Shown here in pieces: positions 14,233 to 22,839 of a DNA stretch of 64,000 nt. Position 1 is the first letter of the stretch; every line of letters begins with the position of its first letter. A program made the translations under genes and the position numbers. Origin of the DNA: Luteococcus peritonei (GTDB lineage Bacteria > Actinomycetota > Actinomycetes > Propionibacteriales > Propionibacteriaceae); NCBI RefSeq assembly GCF_039526385.1, contig NZ_BAAAIX010000009.1, forward strand, positions 186,001 through 250,000. The letters are read 5' to 3'. The notes beneath the pieces are model-generated. The model saw nothing but the letters and a program-made list of their open reading frames with translations, made no database searches and was not told the origin of the DNA.

Positions 14233-15081
14233 ATGACCTGGTGGCAATCGATCATTCTGGGCATCGTCGAGGGAGTGACCGAGTTCCTGCCGGTGTCGAG
14301 CACGGGCCACCTGACGATCGTCGAGAAGCTGATGGGCATGCCCATCGAGGACCCGGGCGTGACCGCCTACACCGCGATCATCCAGATCGGCGCCATCCTG
14401 GCCGCCGTCATCTACTTCTGGGGAGACATCGTGCGCATCGTGAAGGCCTGGTTCGCCGGCCTGCGCAACGAGTCGAAGCGTGACTCCGACTACAACATGG
14501 GCTGGGCCGTGATCGTCGGCACCGTCATCACCGCCGGCATCGCCCTGCTGGGCGAGAACCTGATCACCGGCGCCCTGCGCTCCATGTGGGTGGTGGCCAC
14601 CGGCCTGATCGTCTGGTCGATCGCCATGTTCGCCGCCGACCGCTACTCCGCCACGCTGGACAGCTCCAAGCAGCGCAGCCTCGACTCCATCACCTGGAAG
14701 GACGGCGCCCTGCTCGGCCTGGTGCAGTGCATCTCGCTGGCCCCCGGCGTCTCCCGCTCCGGCGCCACCATCGTCGGCGGCCTGTTCAGCGGCCTGGACC
14801 GCCTGGCCGCCACCAAGCTCTCCTTCTACCTCGGCATCCCGGCGCTGACCGCCGCCGGCCTCTACCAGGCCGCCACCGAGGCCTCCAACGTGAGCCACAC
14901 CATCGGCTGGGGCGTCGTCGCGATCGGCACCGTGGTCAGCTTCTTCGTGGCCTACGCCTCCATCGCCTGGCTGCTGAAGTTCGTGGCCAGCAACACCTTC
15001 ACCAGCTTCGTGGTCTACCGCGTGCTGCTCGGCCTGGCCATCTTCGGCCTGCTCTTCGGCAACGTCATCACGGCCAACTGA
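14233..15081 (+). CDS. uppP: Undecaprenyl-diphosphatase
   Basis: This 282-residue membrane protein of the BacA/UppP family dephosphorylates undecaprenyl pyrophosphate on the outer face of the membrane, recycling the peptidoglycan lipid carrier and giving bacitracin resistance. Both signature motifs are present: EGVTEFLPVSSTGH near residue 14 and LAPGVSRSGATIVGGL near residue 175. Several hydrophobic segments span the length. The ATG follows a strong GGAGGA site. The gene stands alone with its own terminator hairpin at 15097-15126. Confidence 0.97.
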   Translation: MTWWQSIILGIVEGVTEFLPVSSTGHLTIVEKLMGMPIEDPGVTAYTAIIQIGAILAAVIYFWGDIVRIVKAWFAGLRNESKRDSDYNMGWAVIVGTVITAGIALLGENLITGALRSMWVVATGLIVWSIAMFAADRYSATLDSSKQRSLDSITWKDGALLGLVQCISLAPGVSRSGATIVGGLFSGLDRLAATKLSFYLGIPALTAAGLYQAATEASNVSHTIGWGVVAIGTVVSFFVAYASIAWLLKFVASNTFTSFVVYRVLLGLAIFGLLFGNVITAN

Positions 15082-15096
15082 GCCGTCGACACCAGG

Positions 15097-15126
15097 AACC
15101 GCGTCCCGTCCCGGGGCGCGGTTTCG
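15097..15126 (+). terminator. Terminator hairpin after uppP
   Basis: AACCGCG (15097-15103) pairs with CGCGGTT (15117-15123) around a GC-rich loop, followed by a short T-containing run. It sits 15 bases past the uppP stop. Confidence 0.65.
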
Positions 15127-15145
15127 TCGTCCCGAGAGGAGCACC

Positions 15146-16039
15146 ATGACCGACCGGAGCCGCGCCGTGCTGGCGCTGGTGACCTCGATGGTGCTCTTCG
15201 CCGCCAGCTACACCATCACCAAGGTGGCGCTGGTGGACCTCGGCCCGATGACCCTGGGCACGGTGCGCTTCCTGCTGGCCACCGTGCTGATCGCCGGCTG
15301 GTTGGCCCTCACCCGCGGCTTCCAGCGCCCCACCCCGCGCGACGCGCGACAGCTCGCCCTGGGCGGCCTGCTGGGCGTCACCGCCTACTTCGCGCTCGAG
15401 AACCTGGGCGTGGCCTGGTCAACCGCCACCGACGCCACCCTGCTCTCGGCCGCCTTCCCGGCCGTGATCGCCATCGCCGACGTGCTGCTCAACAAGGCGC
15501 GGATCAGCCCAGCCGGCTGGCTCGGCATCGTGCTGGCGATGCTGGGTTCGGTGGCGATCGTGCTCGGCCCGGCGCTGCTGGGCGGGTCGCTGGCCACCGG
15601 TGAGGCGCCGCGACGTCTCTGGGGTGACCTGCTGATCCTGCTGGCCGCCGTGGTCTGGGCGCTCTACACCTTCGCGACGCGCGAGGTGGTGGGGCGCTAC
15701 TCGTCGTGGACGACGGTGCTCTGGCAGGACGGGGTGGGCGCGCTGGCCTTCATCCCGCTGGCGCTGACGGAGGCGCACACCTGGCACGCGCCGCGCCACC
15801 CGGTGGCCACCATCAGTGCCGTGGCCGTGCTGACCGTCGCCTGCTCGGTGCTCGCGATGGTCTGCTATGCCCTGGCCGTGCGCCACCTGCCCACCGCCGT
15901 GGTGGCCGCATCGATCAACCTGGTGCCGCTGTTCGGGCTGGTGATCGCGCTGCTGGTGCTGCACGAGGCGGTGGTCTGGCCGCAGGTGGCGGGTGGCCTG
16001 GTGGTGATCGCCGGGGTGCTGCTCACGCACCGCGGCTGA
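15146..16039 (+). CDS. EamA/DMT family transporter
   Basis: The 297-residue product has ten predicted hydrophobic segments arranged as two EamA repeats. The first starts MVLFAASYTITKVALVDLGP. The second starts around LLILLAAVVWALYTFATREV. The family exports amino acids, nucleosides or other metabolites, and the substrate cannot be told from the sequence. The ATG follows GAGAGGAGCACC. It is one of three EamA exporters in the window, and none is clearly a close copy of another. Confidence 0.88.
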   Translation: MTDRSRAVLALVTSMVLFAASYTITKVALVDLGPMTLGTVRFLLATVLIAGWLALTRGFQRPTPRDARQLALGGLLGVTAYFALENLGVAWSTATDATLLSAAFPAVIAIADVLLNKARISPAGWLGIVLAMLGSVAIVLGPALLGGSLATGEAPRRLWGDLLILLAAVVWALYTFATREVVGRYSSWTTVLWQDGVGALAFIPLALTEAHTWHAPRHPVATISAVAVLTVACSVLAMVCYALAVRHLPTAVVAASINLVPLFGLVIALLVLHEAVVWPQVAGGLVVIAGVLLTHRG

Positions 16040-16089
16040 GCACCCGGTGCTCGGACCCGCGGCCGGGTCTCCCGGCGGGGGCCCTCGGT

Positions 16090-16506
16090 TCAGCGCTTTT
16101 CGCGACGCTCCACCGGCAGCCCGGCCTGCTTCCAGCCGCTGAAGCCGCCGGCCAGGTGGGCGACGTCGTCACGGCCCATCCGGGTCAGCACCTCGGCCGC
16201 CAGCGCGGAGCGCCAGCCGGAGCCGCAGTAGAGCACCAGGCGGCGCCCGTCGTCGAGCTCGGGCTTGTAGTAGGGGCTGGCGGGGTCGACCCAGAACTCC
16301 AGCATCCCGCGCGGGGCCAGCCTGGCGCCGGGGATCATCCCCTCGCGCTCCACCTCGCGCACGTCACGGATGTCCACCAGCAGCACGTCGGGGCTGTCGA
16401 GCAGCGGTTCCACCTCCTCGCGCTGCAGCGTCGTGATGCCTTCCTCGGCCTGCGCCACCAGGTCGGCGGCGGAGGTGGTGAGCGGGCTTCCCGGGGTCCT
16501 GGCCAT
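16090..16506 (-). CDS. Rhodanese-domain sulfurtransferase
   Basis: This is a single-domain rhodanese of 138 residues. The domain starts LLVDIRDVREVEREGMIPGA and carries the active-site Cys at about residue 94 in LVLYCGSGWRSALAAEVL, followed by GGFSGWKQAGLPVE. Such proteins hold persulfide sulfur on the Cys for transfer to acceptors, and the partner is unknown here. I prefer the ATG at 16506 to the longer frame because the upstream part is unlike a rhodanese and lacks a ribosome-binding site, though the site at 16506 is also weak. It diverges from the glycosyltransferase gene. Confidence 0.85.
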   Translation of the reverse strand: MARTPGSPLTTSAADLVAQAEEGITTLQREEVEPLLDSPDVLLVDIRDVREVEREGMIPGARLAPRGMLEFWVDPASPYYKPELDDGRRLVLYCGSGWRSALAAEVLTRMGRDDVAHLAGGFSGWKQAGLPVERREKR

Positions 16507-16579
16507 GGTTCGTCCAATCGTCACGTCGTCGTGGTCACGACGATCCCAAACCGACGGCCCGGCCTGCAAGGATGCGGCC

Positions 16580-17800
16580 ATGCGCATCGCGGCGATCAGC
16601 TATGGCACCGAGGGCGACGTGCGCCCCATGCTCGCCCTCGGTCGTGAGCTGGCCGCCCGGGGTCACTCGATGGTGCTGGCCGGCGACGCGGCCGGTGCGC
16701 CGCTCGCCGCGCAGGTGGGCGTCGACTACGTGCCACTGGGTGGTGACCTGCGCCAGCGGATCGCCGGGCCGGGCGAGATGGGTGACGTGGTGCGACGCGG
16801 CGCCCTGGCGCTGAGCGGCATCCGGCCGGTGCGTCGGTTGCTCGACGAGCACCTGCACCGCTGGACCCTGGACCTGGTGGAGGCCGCCAGCGATGCCGAC
16901 GTGGTGCTCTCCAGCGGGCTCTCGCTGCCGGCCGGCTTCACCGCCGCCGAGGCGCTCGGCCTGCCGGTGGTGGCCACCTTCTTCCAACCCTTCGCCGCCA
17001 GCCGCCGGGCCAAGAGCGCGATGCTCCCGCCCGCGGTGCCCGCGCCGGTGCAGGGCCCGCTCTTCCGGCTGGGCAACCGTGTGGCCTGGAATGCCATGCG
17101 GGACACGGTGAACTGCTCGCGCTCCCGGTTGGGCCTGCCGTCGCGACGCACCGTCTGGCGCGACTACCGCCAGCTCGGCGCCTGGTCACCGACGCTCGCC
17201 CCGCAACCCGGCGAGGAGGTGTGCGTGACCGGCCAGTGGCGGCTGGAGACCGGTCAGGACTGGCAGCCCGACGAGGCGCTGGCCGCCTTCCTGGCCGACG
17301 GGGCGGCGCCGGTGCACATCGGCTTCGGGTCGATGGCGGTGCCGCAGCGGGTGCTGACCGAGGTGGTGGCCGGGCTCGACGGGCACCGCGCGATCCTGGC
17401 GCCGGGCTGGTCGACGACACTGCCGACGGACCTGCCCCGCTCGGTGCACGTGGTGGGCCCGGTGCCGCACGACTGGCTCTTTCCGCGGGTGCGGGCGGTG
17501 GTGCACCACTGCGGTGCGGGCACGAGTCACACGGTGGTGCGGGCAGGGGTGCCCAGCATTCCGCTGCCGATCACCGCGGACCAGCCCTACTGGGGCGATC
17601 GGCTCCATCGGCTGGGGCTGGGTACGCGTCCGGTACCGGCCCACCGGGTCACCGCCGCCCAGGTGCGCTCGGCGCTGGGACAGGTCGACGATCTCGCCCC
17701 CGCGGCGCGTCAGGCCGCCCAGCAGATGGCCGTCGAGGACGGTTGCGGGGCTGCGGTGGCCGAGCTGGAGCGCATCGTCGGCCAGACGCCGCGGTCCTGA
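16580..17800 (+). CDS. Nucleotide-disphospho-sugar-dependent glycosyltransferase (UGT/MGT-like)
   Basis: The 406-residue protein has the GT1/GT-B fold. The N-terminal acceptor half begins RIAAISYGTEGDVRPMLALG, typical of sterol and macrolide glycosyltransferases. The C-terminal donor half has VHIGFGSMAVP and the sugar-nucleotide signature VVHHCGAGTSHTVVRAGVPS followed by PLPITADQPYWGDRL. It probably glycosylates a small lipophilic acceptor (sterol-like, carotenoid or macrolide). The substrate is not deducible. It starts at ATG 16580 with AAGGA upstream. Confidence 0.88.
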   Translation: MRIAAISYGTEGDVRPMLALGRELAARGHSMVLAGDAAGAPLAAQVGVDYVPLGGDLRQRIAGPGEMGDVVRRGALALSGIRPVRRLLDEHLHRWTLDLVEAASDADVVLSSGLSLPAGFTAAEALGLPVVATFFQPFAASRRAKSAMLPPAVPAPVQGPLFRLGNRVAWNAMRDTVNCSRSRLGLPSRRTVWRDYRQLGAWSPTLAPQPGEEVCVTGQWRLETGQDWQPDEALAAFLADGAAPVHIGFGSMAVPQRVLTEVVAGLDGHRAILAPGWSTTLPTDLPRSVHVVGPVPHDWLFPRVRAVVHHCGAGTSHTVVRAGVPSIPLPITADQPYWGDRLHRLGLGTRPVPAHRVTAAQVRSALGQVDDLAPAARQAAQQMAVEDGCGAAVAELERIVGQTPRS

Positions 17801-17803
17801 CCC

Positions 17804-18256
17804 GTGGCTTGATCCGCAGGCCAGCCCCGCCAGTGGTTGGTGGCGGACCGGATGGCGCCGATCAACGCTCCGGCATCCGCGCCGATTGCGACGGGGCGGG
17901 GCGGTGGTCTTCCGGCCGCCCGGCCCTGGAGGCGCTGCGAGCCTGGAACCCTTGGTGGTCGTGGTGCGGCACCTGCGGCGGTTGGCTGGTCCCGCCGCAC
18001 CGGATCGCTGCGGGGGGCGACTCGGAATCGTGTGTGCATGGGGTTGTGGATGCACACCTTCCGAGACCTGCAACCCTGCGCGGCAGATCCGGACGGCCTG
18101 ATCTTCTCCGCGCGGTCCGCAGCGATGGCCGGCTCCCCGTTCGCCACCCATCCGCACCGGATTTCGGCGGGAAGCTGCTCGGATGGCTACCCCGCGTGCC
18201 GCCGCTGGGCGCCCGGGGCAAGGCGGTGAGCCGGGTCCAGGCCTGGCGTCAGGCAG
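17804..18256. other. Intergenic region without recognisable gene
   Basis: These 450 bases hold open frames only of low quality and no known family. A hairpin-capable sequence GTGTGCAT to ATGCACAC lies near 18031-18056. It is the 3' flank of both the glycosyltransferase (plus) and the glyoxalase-like gene (minus). Confidence 0.5.
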
Positions 18257-18664
18257 TCAGATGCTGAGGTCCTGGGCGATCTCCCAGGAGTGGCCGTCGG
18301 GGTCACGGAAGCTGGCCGTGCGCATCTCCCACGGCTGGTCCACGGGGCCCGTGTCGAAGCTGACGCCGCGCTCGGTGAGGATCTCGACGACGGTGTCGAT
18401 GTCGTCCACCCAGATGCTGAGCTGGCTGCGCAGGCCGCTGCTGCGGTCGCCCACCGGAGCCGGGGTGACCAGCCGCTCGCCCTCGGAGCTGAGCAGCAGG
18501 TTCAGCACCACGCTGCCCAGGTTGTAGCCCAGCGACTGGTCGTCCATCCACTGCGGCTGCTCGTCGAAGGTGCGCGAGTAGAACTCGCGCGAGGCCTCCA
18601 GGTCCTCCACCAGCAGGGTGACGGCGGACAGGGCGGGCGTGAAGGACTGCTCGGGGTTGGGCAT
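18257..18664 (-). CDS. VOC/glyoxalase-family protein
   Basis: This 135-residue protein has the paired beta-alpha-beta-beta-beta modules of the vicinal oxygen chelate superfamily: AVTLLVEDLEASREFYSRTF at the start, and SIWVDDIDTVVEILTERGV with RTASFRDPDGHSWEIAQ at the end. Members include glyoxalases, dioxygenases and antibiotic-binding proteins. The metal-ligand set here (a Glu near the end, no obvious His at the first position) does not single out a reaction. The start at ATG 18664 fits the domain border better than a longer frame. Confidence 0.82.
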   Translation of the reverse strand: MPNPEQSFTPALSAVTLLVEDLEASREFYSRTFDEQPQWMDDQSLGYNLGSVVLNLLLSSEGERLVTPAPVGDRSSGLRSQLSIWVDDIDTVVEILTERGVSFDTGPVDQPWEMRTASFRDPDGHSWEIAQDLSI

Positions 18665-19002
18665 GGCCCACAAGATATCGGGCGGGGTGCACGTCTGAAC
18701 CACTGACCGTCCCGCGGGACGGACGTCCCGCTACCTCGAGGATGCCCGAATCCTGTGCTCACAGGGATGCCCGGCGGGCTTGCGCAACTCGCCCAGCACA
18801 AGGCCGATGCGGCAGGCACGTCCAGGGCACGGATCCGCGGCCACGGCGATCCGAGGCCGCTGTGCCGCCCAGCACTACGATCCCGCAGGGAGGTCTGGTG
18901 ACCGTCCCGGCAGCCCCCGCGTCGCTGCCCTCAGGGCCGCCGGGCAGCGCGGCGGCGAGCCGTTGCTGGCACGCCTTCTGCGGACCGCGGGCCGCGGCCG
19001 GC
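18665..19002. other. Intergenic region
   Basis: No gene is supported in these 340 bases. Near 18707-18731 there is an inverted repeat built on CGTCCCGCGGGACG and GACGTCCCGC, just upstream of the glyoxalase-like gene, which could be an operator or a weak hairpin. Confidence 0.4.
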
Positions 19003-19566
19003 TCAACGGGTGAGCAGCGGGAGCACCACCAGGTCGGTCAGTTCCTCGATCCGTGCCGTGGTCACCGGTCCGCCGTCCAGGTCCTCGGCCACCAGCATCC
19101 GTGGGCCCACCGAGAGCACCAGCGGGTCCATTGCGCGGGGCCTGGCCTCGCCGCGCGCCACTGCGTCGGCGACGACCTGCACCCACAGCTGCTGGCGTGG
19201 CACCATCACGGCGCTGAGCGCCCGCTCCACCAGCTCGGGGTCACGGGGGCGGGAGGCCATCACCGGACGCAGGGCGCGCCCCGCATCGGTCTCGAGATCG
19301 GCGGCCTGCCCGCTCAGCAGGAAGATCACGTCCTCGCGCAGGCTGGTGCCGGGCGGCTCGCGCAGGGCCGGCGAATGCTCGCTCGCCGCCACCAGCGCGT
19401 CCACCACGAGGTCCGCGAGACGGCCGTCGCCGCCCAGTACCTCGTCGGGGCGGCAGCCCACCTGCTCGGCGATCGTCGCCACGTCGAGCCCCTCCCAGCC
19501 CCGGGTGGCCAGGTGGTGCAGCAGGGCGGCGTGGACCCGCCCGGTGCGCTCGTCGGAGGTGGGCAT
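19003..19566 (-). CDS. TetR-family transcriptional regulator
   Basis: The 187-residue product has an N-terminal helix-turn-helix of the TetR type (residues about 10-55: VHAALLHHLATRGWEGLDVATIAEQVGC), although the third helix is atypical. It is followed by an all-helical C-terminal part with PVMASRPRDPELVERAL like the TetR C-terminal domain that senses a small ligand. It diverges from the EamA exporter at 19913, 350 bases away, which may be its target. That link is inference from position only. Confidence 0.75.
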   Translation of the reverse strand: MPTSDERTGRVHAALLHHLATRGWEGLDVATIAEQVGCRPDEVLGGDGRLADLVVDALVAASEHSPALREPPGTSLREDVIFLLSGQAADLETDAGRALRPVMASRPRDPELVERALSAVMVPRQQLWVQVVADAVARGEARPRAMDPLVLSVGPRMLVAEDLDGGPVTTARIEELTDLVVLPLLTR

Positions 19567-19912
19567 GCTTCCACGCTAGGTCAGCCGGTTGCCCGAGGGG
19601 AGTCCTCGGCGGGGTGCACAGCGGACTCTCATGCGATGCTCAGCTGCCGTCAGGAGCGCTGCTGGCCAGCACCTAGGCTCGTCGGGTGAATCCCTCCTGC
19701 ACGCACCTTCGGACCGACGGCGCGGGCCGTCCTGCCAGCCAGCCGGCCCCCGCCCCCGTCGCGGACACGGCCGGTGGGCTGTCGGTCCGTTGGGTGGTGC
19801 ACACCGTCGGGCCGGTCCCCACCCGTGGCCGGGAGCGTGCGTGGGCAACCGGCAGTACCGCGGCGCCCGGTTGCTCCGGCGCGAGCGGCACGGATGTCCG
19901 GGGACTGGCCCG
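19567..19912. other. Divergent intergenic region
   Basis: No gene is firmly supported. A 76-codon plus frame (19686-19916) ends in a GTGA overlap with the EamA start and contains one block, RWVVHTVGPV, resembling a macro-domain strand. The rest does not fit that fold, so it is not annotated as a gene. The region should hold the promoters of the TetR and EamA genes. Confidence 0.4.
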
Positions 19913-20806
19913 GTGAGCAGCGCCGCCGAACCGACCCGCGGCCTGCGGAACCTGGCGCTGGCAAGCCTGGTGCTGATGGCGATGCTCTGGGGATCCACCT
20001 TCTTCTCCATGAAGGGCCTCACCGGCCGGATGGCCGTGCCCGACCTGCTCGCCGTGCGCTTCCTGGTGGCTGCACTGGCCACCGGCCTGATCGGCTGGCG
20101 CGCCTGGCGGATGAGCCGCGCCACCCTGGTGCGTGGCGTGGTGATCGGCGCCATCTACGGCACCGCGCAGCTGGTGCAGACCACCGGGCTGGCGCACACC
20201 GCCGCCTCGGTCTCCGGTTTCGTCACCGGCCTGTACGTGGTGATCACGCCCTTCCTGGCCGCCTGGCTGCTGCGCGAGCGGATCCTGCCGGCCACCTGGC
20301 TGGCGGTGCTGCTGGCCACCGTCGGGCTGGGGCTGCTGACGCTCGACCTCGAGGCGGGCCTCCGGACCGGGACGGGCGAGCTGCTCACCCTGGTCAGCGC
20401 CGTGATGTACGCGGGCCACATCGTCGCGGTGGACCGCTGGTCCACCGGCTCCACGGCGATGAGCCTCACCGTGGTGCAGATGGCCACCGTCGCGGCGGTC
20501 TGCAGCCTGGCCGCGCTGCCCGGCGGCATCCAGCTGCCACCCACCGCGGGCGACTGGGGCCTGATGCTCTACCTGGCGCTGCTGGCCGGCGCCCTGCCGA
20601 TCTTCCTGCAGGTCTGGGCGCAGAGCGTCGTGGAGTCCTCGACGGCGGCCGTGCTGATGGCCGGCGAGCCGGTCTGGGCCGCGGTCTTCGCGGTGCTGCT
20701 GGGCGGCGAGCTGCTCAGCTGGCAGATGGTGGTGGGCGGTGGGCTCACCGTCGTCGCGATGATGCTGGTGATCCAGGCGCCCCGGTGGGCCGCCCGCAGG
20801 GCCTGA
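19913..20806 (+). CDS. EamA/DMT family transporter
   Basis: This 297-residue protein has ten hydrophobic segments in two EamA repeats. The first begins LVLMAMLWGSTFFSMKGLTG, the second around LLTLVSAVMYAGHIVAVDRW. The GTG at 19913 is used because SSAAEPTRGLRNLALASL gives the usual short cytoplasmic N-terminus. An ATG at 19979 is also possible but would cut into the first segment. It is a drug/metabolite exporter of unknown substrate. Its stop directly abuts the stop of the convergent DoxX-like gene. Confidence 0.86.
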   Translation: MSSAAEPTRGLRNLALASLVLMAMLWGSTFFSMKGLTGRMAVPDLLAVRFLVAALATGLIGWRAWRMSRATLVRGVVIGAIYGTAQLVQTTGLAHTAASVSGFVTGLYVVITPFLAAWLLRERILPATWLAVLLATVGLGLLTLDLEAGLRTGTGELLTLVSAVMYAGHIVAVDRWSTGSTAMSLTVVQMATVAAVCSLAALPGGIQLPPTAGDWGLMLYLALLAGALPIFLQVWAQSVVESSTAAVLMAGEPVWAAVFAVLLGGELLSWQMVVGGGLTVVAMMLVIQAPRWAARRA

Positions 20807-21202
20807 CTACTTCTTGCGGCGGTCCATGGCCACCATCAGCAGGCCACCGATGATGGCCGCATTGGCCATGAAGCTGCTGCTCTCGTGCATCTTCTTGCCC
20901 GGGTCGGTCTGCTCCCAGAAGGGGTGACCCACCACATTGGTGGGCACCAGCAGGCCGGCCAGGGCGAGTGCGGAGGTGCGAGGCATGATGCCCAGCGCCA
21001 TGGCGGTGCCCGCCGCCACCATCCCGGCGCCGTTCGCGGTGACCAGGTCCTTCCCGTCGACCGGGAGGTCCACGCCGTACTTCTCCTTGGCCCGCTCCAC
21101 CACCGGGCCGAGTGCTGCCGGGTTCTTGAGCTGGTTCATGCCGCCACCGATGAACACCGAGGCCAGCAGGCCGCGGGCGACGAACTTCACGGGATTGATC
21201 AT
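20807..21202 (-). CDS. DoxX-like membrane protein
   Basis: The 131-residue product resembles the DoxX family. It begins NPVKFVARGLLASVFIGGGM, continues with a short periplasmic loop, then AGMVAAGTAMALGIMPRTSALAL as two helices and a last helix AAIIGGLLMVAMDRRKK. DoxX proteins are four-helix membrane proteins, some linked to oxidative or thiol stress. Function here is unknown. The ATG follows GAAGGAGGAC, a strong site. The tail of Lys/Arg suggests a cytoplasmic C-terminus. Confidence 0.8.
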   Translation of the reverse strand: MINPVKFVARGLLASVFIGGGMNQLKNPAALGPVVERAKEKYGVDLPVDGKDLVTANGAGMVAAGTAMALGIMPRTSALALAGLLVPTNVVGHPFWEQTDPGKKMHESSSFMANAAIIGGLLMVAMDRRKK

Positions 21203-21268
21203 GTCGTCCTCCTTCGCACGGGAATGCCTCGACCATAACCGTCGCCCACGAAGGCCTTCCGGGCGGGT

Positions 21269-21358
21269 CCCCGGAAAACGACCGCTCGACGAGCAGCCCT
21301 TGGCGAAGCTCCGCGGAGCCCGGCGGGGCCCATCGCATCGAGCGGTCGGTTTCCGGGG
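21269..21358. repeat. Inverted-repeat element, copy D (90 bp)
   Basis: The left arm is CCCCGGAAAACGACCGCTCG and the right arm is GAGCGGTCGGTTTCCGGGG. It lies between divergent genes (DoxX-like, minus; nuclease-like, plus), so it cannot be a terminator for either. Confidence 0.93.
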
Positions 21359-21440
21359 CGAGCTGTCCACAACCCCCGCGTCGAGGCGCGGGCTGTGGAT
21401 GGATGAGGAATCCTGGCCCTGGGCGTCCACAGTCCAGGGC

Positions 21441-22316
21441 ATGAGAGCTGTCGACGAGGCGCGGGCCCTGCTGCGGCGAGGAGTGGTGCGGCGGCGCGAG
21501 CACCCGCTGCTGGTCGGCGCCCTGGAGTGGCTGCAACGCCAGGGCGAGGCGGTGGCCGTGCTGCCCGGTGTGCTGGTGGCCAGCGGCGCGGCGGGTGAGC
21601 TCGCCGCCCGGGTTGCGGCGGTGCGCGCCTGGGACCCGGATGCGGTGGTCACCGGGCTGGCGGCGGCCAGGCTGGGCTACTGGCCCGAGGCGTCGGTCGG
21701 TGAGGTCGTGGTGCTCACGCGACGTCGCCCCCGGCCGCGTCCCGGTTTCCGGTTCGTGCGCGCCACGGTGGACCCGGAGCACGTCACCGAGGTCGAGGGG
21801 GTGCGGATCACCTCACCCACCTGGACGGCGCTGTGGCTGGCGGCCCAGGACGAGGGGCGAGCCACCGACGAGGCGCTGCGCGCCCTGCGGACCAGCCCGG
21901 CTCGGCTGGCCGAGGTGCTCGAGGACCTGCGCGGACGCCGCGGCACCAGGATGCGGCGCTTCGTGGTGGCCAACAGCCGCGAACGCCCCTGGTCGCCGGC
22001 TGAGCGCACCATGCACCAGCTGCTGCACCGCGCGGGGATCGGCGGCTGGCACGGCAACTGGCGCATCGCCGTCGGGGGCCGGGCCTTCTACGCCGACATC
22101 GCCTTCCCGGAGATCAACCTGGTCCTGGAGTTCGACGGCTTCGAGTCCCACAGCCGCCGCGAGGTCTTCCACGCCGACCGTGAGAAGGCCCTGCTGCTGA
22201 TGCAGGAGGGGTGGTTGGTGGTGCGCTTCAGCCACACGCAGCTGGCCGACCCGGAGCTCTTCCTGGGCTTCGTGCGGCAGGCCATCGCCATGGCGAGGCG
22301 GTTGTGCGCTAGCTGA
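21441..22316 (+). CDS. Protein with C-terminal DUF559/Vsr-like nuclease domain
   Basis: The 291-residue protein has a C-terminal domain of the PD-(D/E)XK nuclease superfamily, in the DUF559 (Vsr-like) branch. It has ADIAFPEINLVLEFDGFESH, with the acidic catalytic pair, and then DREKALLLMQEGWLVVRFSH. The N-terminal 180 residues resemble the DNA-binding and linker part seen in many actinobacterial members of this group, some related to AbiEi-type antitoxins (VVTGLAAARLGYWP, ITSPTWTALWLAAQDEGRATDEAL). Cellular role is unknown. No strong ribosome-binding site precedes ATG 21441. Repeat copy D lies just upstream. Confidence 0.75.
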   Translation: MRAVDEARALLRRGVVRRREHPLLVGALEWLQRQGEAVAVLPGVLVASGAAGELAARVAAVRAWDPDAVVTGLAAARLGYWPEASVGEVVVLTRRRPRPRPGFRFVRATVDPEHVTEVEGVRITSPTWTALWLAAQDEGRATDEALRALRTSPARLAEVLEDLRGRRGTRMRRFVVANSRERPWSPAERTMHQLLHRAGIGGWHGNWRIAVGGRAFYADIAFPEINLVLEFDGFESHSRREVFHADREKALLLMQEGWLVVRFSHTQLADPELFLGFVRQAIAMARRLCAS

Positions 22317-22406
22317 CGAACTGTTGAGCAGAAGGGCATTGCGGGGGATCGCCGGGGGCTTGTGGATGATGATGGTCGTACTCCGAACTTCCCCTCGAGG
22401 AGAACG

Positions 22407-22703
22407 ATGCCCAAGCCACTCCAGCTGGCCTGCTGCGCGATGGCGCTGGCGGGCGGTGTGCTGCTGGCGACCTCCAACCAGGCTTTGCCGGGCGCGGCGG
22501 CCGCCGATCCCGCGCTGCGGCCCGCGGTGCAGGTGCCCACCACGGCCGGCCTGCCCACCGCGCGCCCGCTGCCCACCGCCACGGTGCCGGGGCAGGCCCG
22601 GGCCGGGTCGGTCTGCCGTGCCGGCCAGCAGGGCCTCGAGATCGACGGGATCAGCTGCATCGCCACGGCCACTGGGCTGCGCTGGACCGCCGCCACGCGC
22701 TGA
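22407..22703 (+). CDS. Small secreted protein of unknown function
   Basis: This 98-residue protein starts at ATG 22407 behind GAGGAGAACG. It has a signal peptide: LQLACCAMALAGGVLLATS followed by a likely AAA-type cleavage site near residue 32. A Pro/Ala/Thr-rich stalk follows, then a short C-terminal part with two Cys (VCRAGQQGLEIDGISCIATA) that could form a disulfide. No family was recognised. It stands alone between the nuclease-like gene and the phosphatase gene. Confidence 0.7.
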   Translation: MPKPLQLACCAMALAGGVLLATSNQALPGAAAADPALRPAVQVPTTAGLPTARPLPTATVPGQARAGSVCRAGQQGLEIDGISCIATATGLRWTAATR

Positions 22704-22839
22704 GAGCGCGCTGAAGGAAAACTGTCCACGAGCTGCGAACCCGCTGGTCACGGGGCGCAGCACAGCCTCCTGGACGGTGCCCGCCGGTAGGATCCTGGGG
22801 TGCGCGACCGCGCTCGACTTCACACCTCGGGGGAGCCCT

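Noticed and set aside
19686..19916. Possible macro-domain fragment upstream of the second EamA exporter
   Set aside because: Only one short block (RWVVHTVGPV) fits. The residues before and after do not follow the macro fold, and there is no convincing start.
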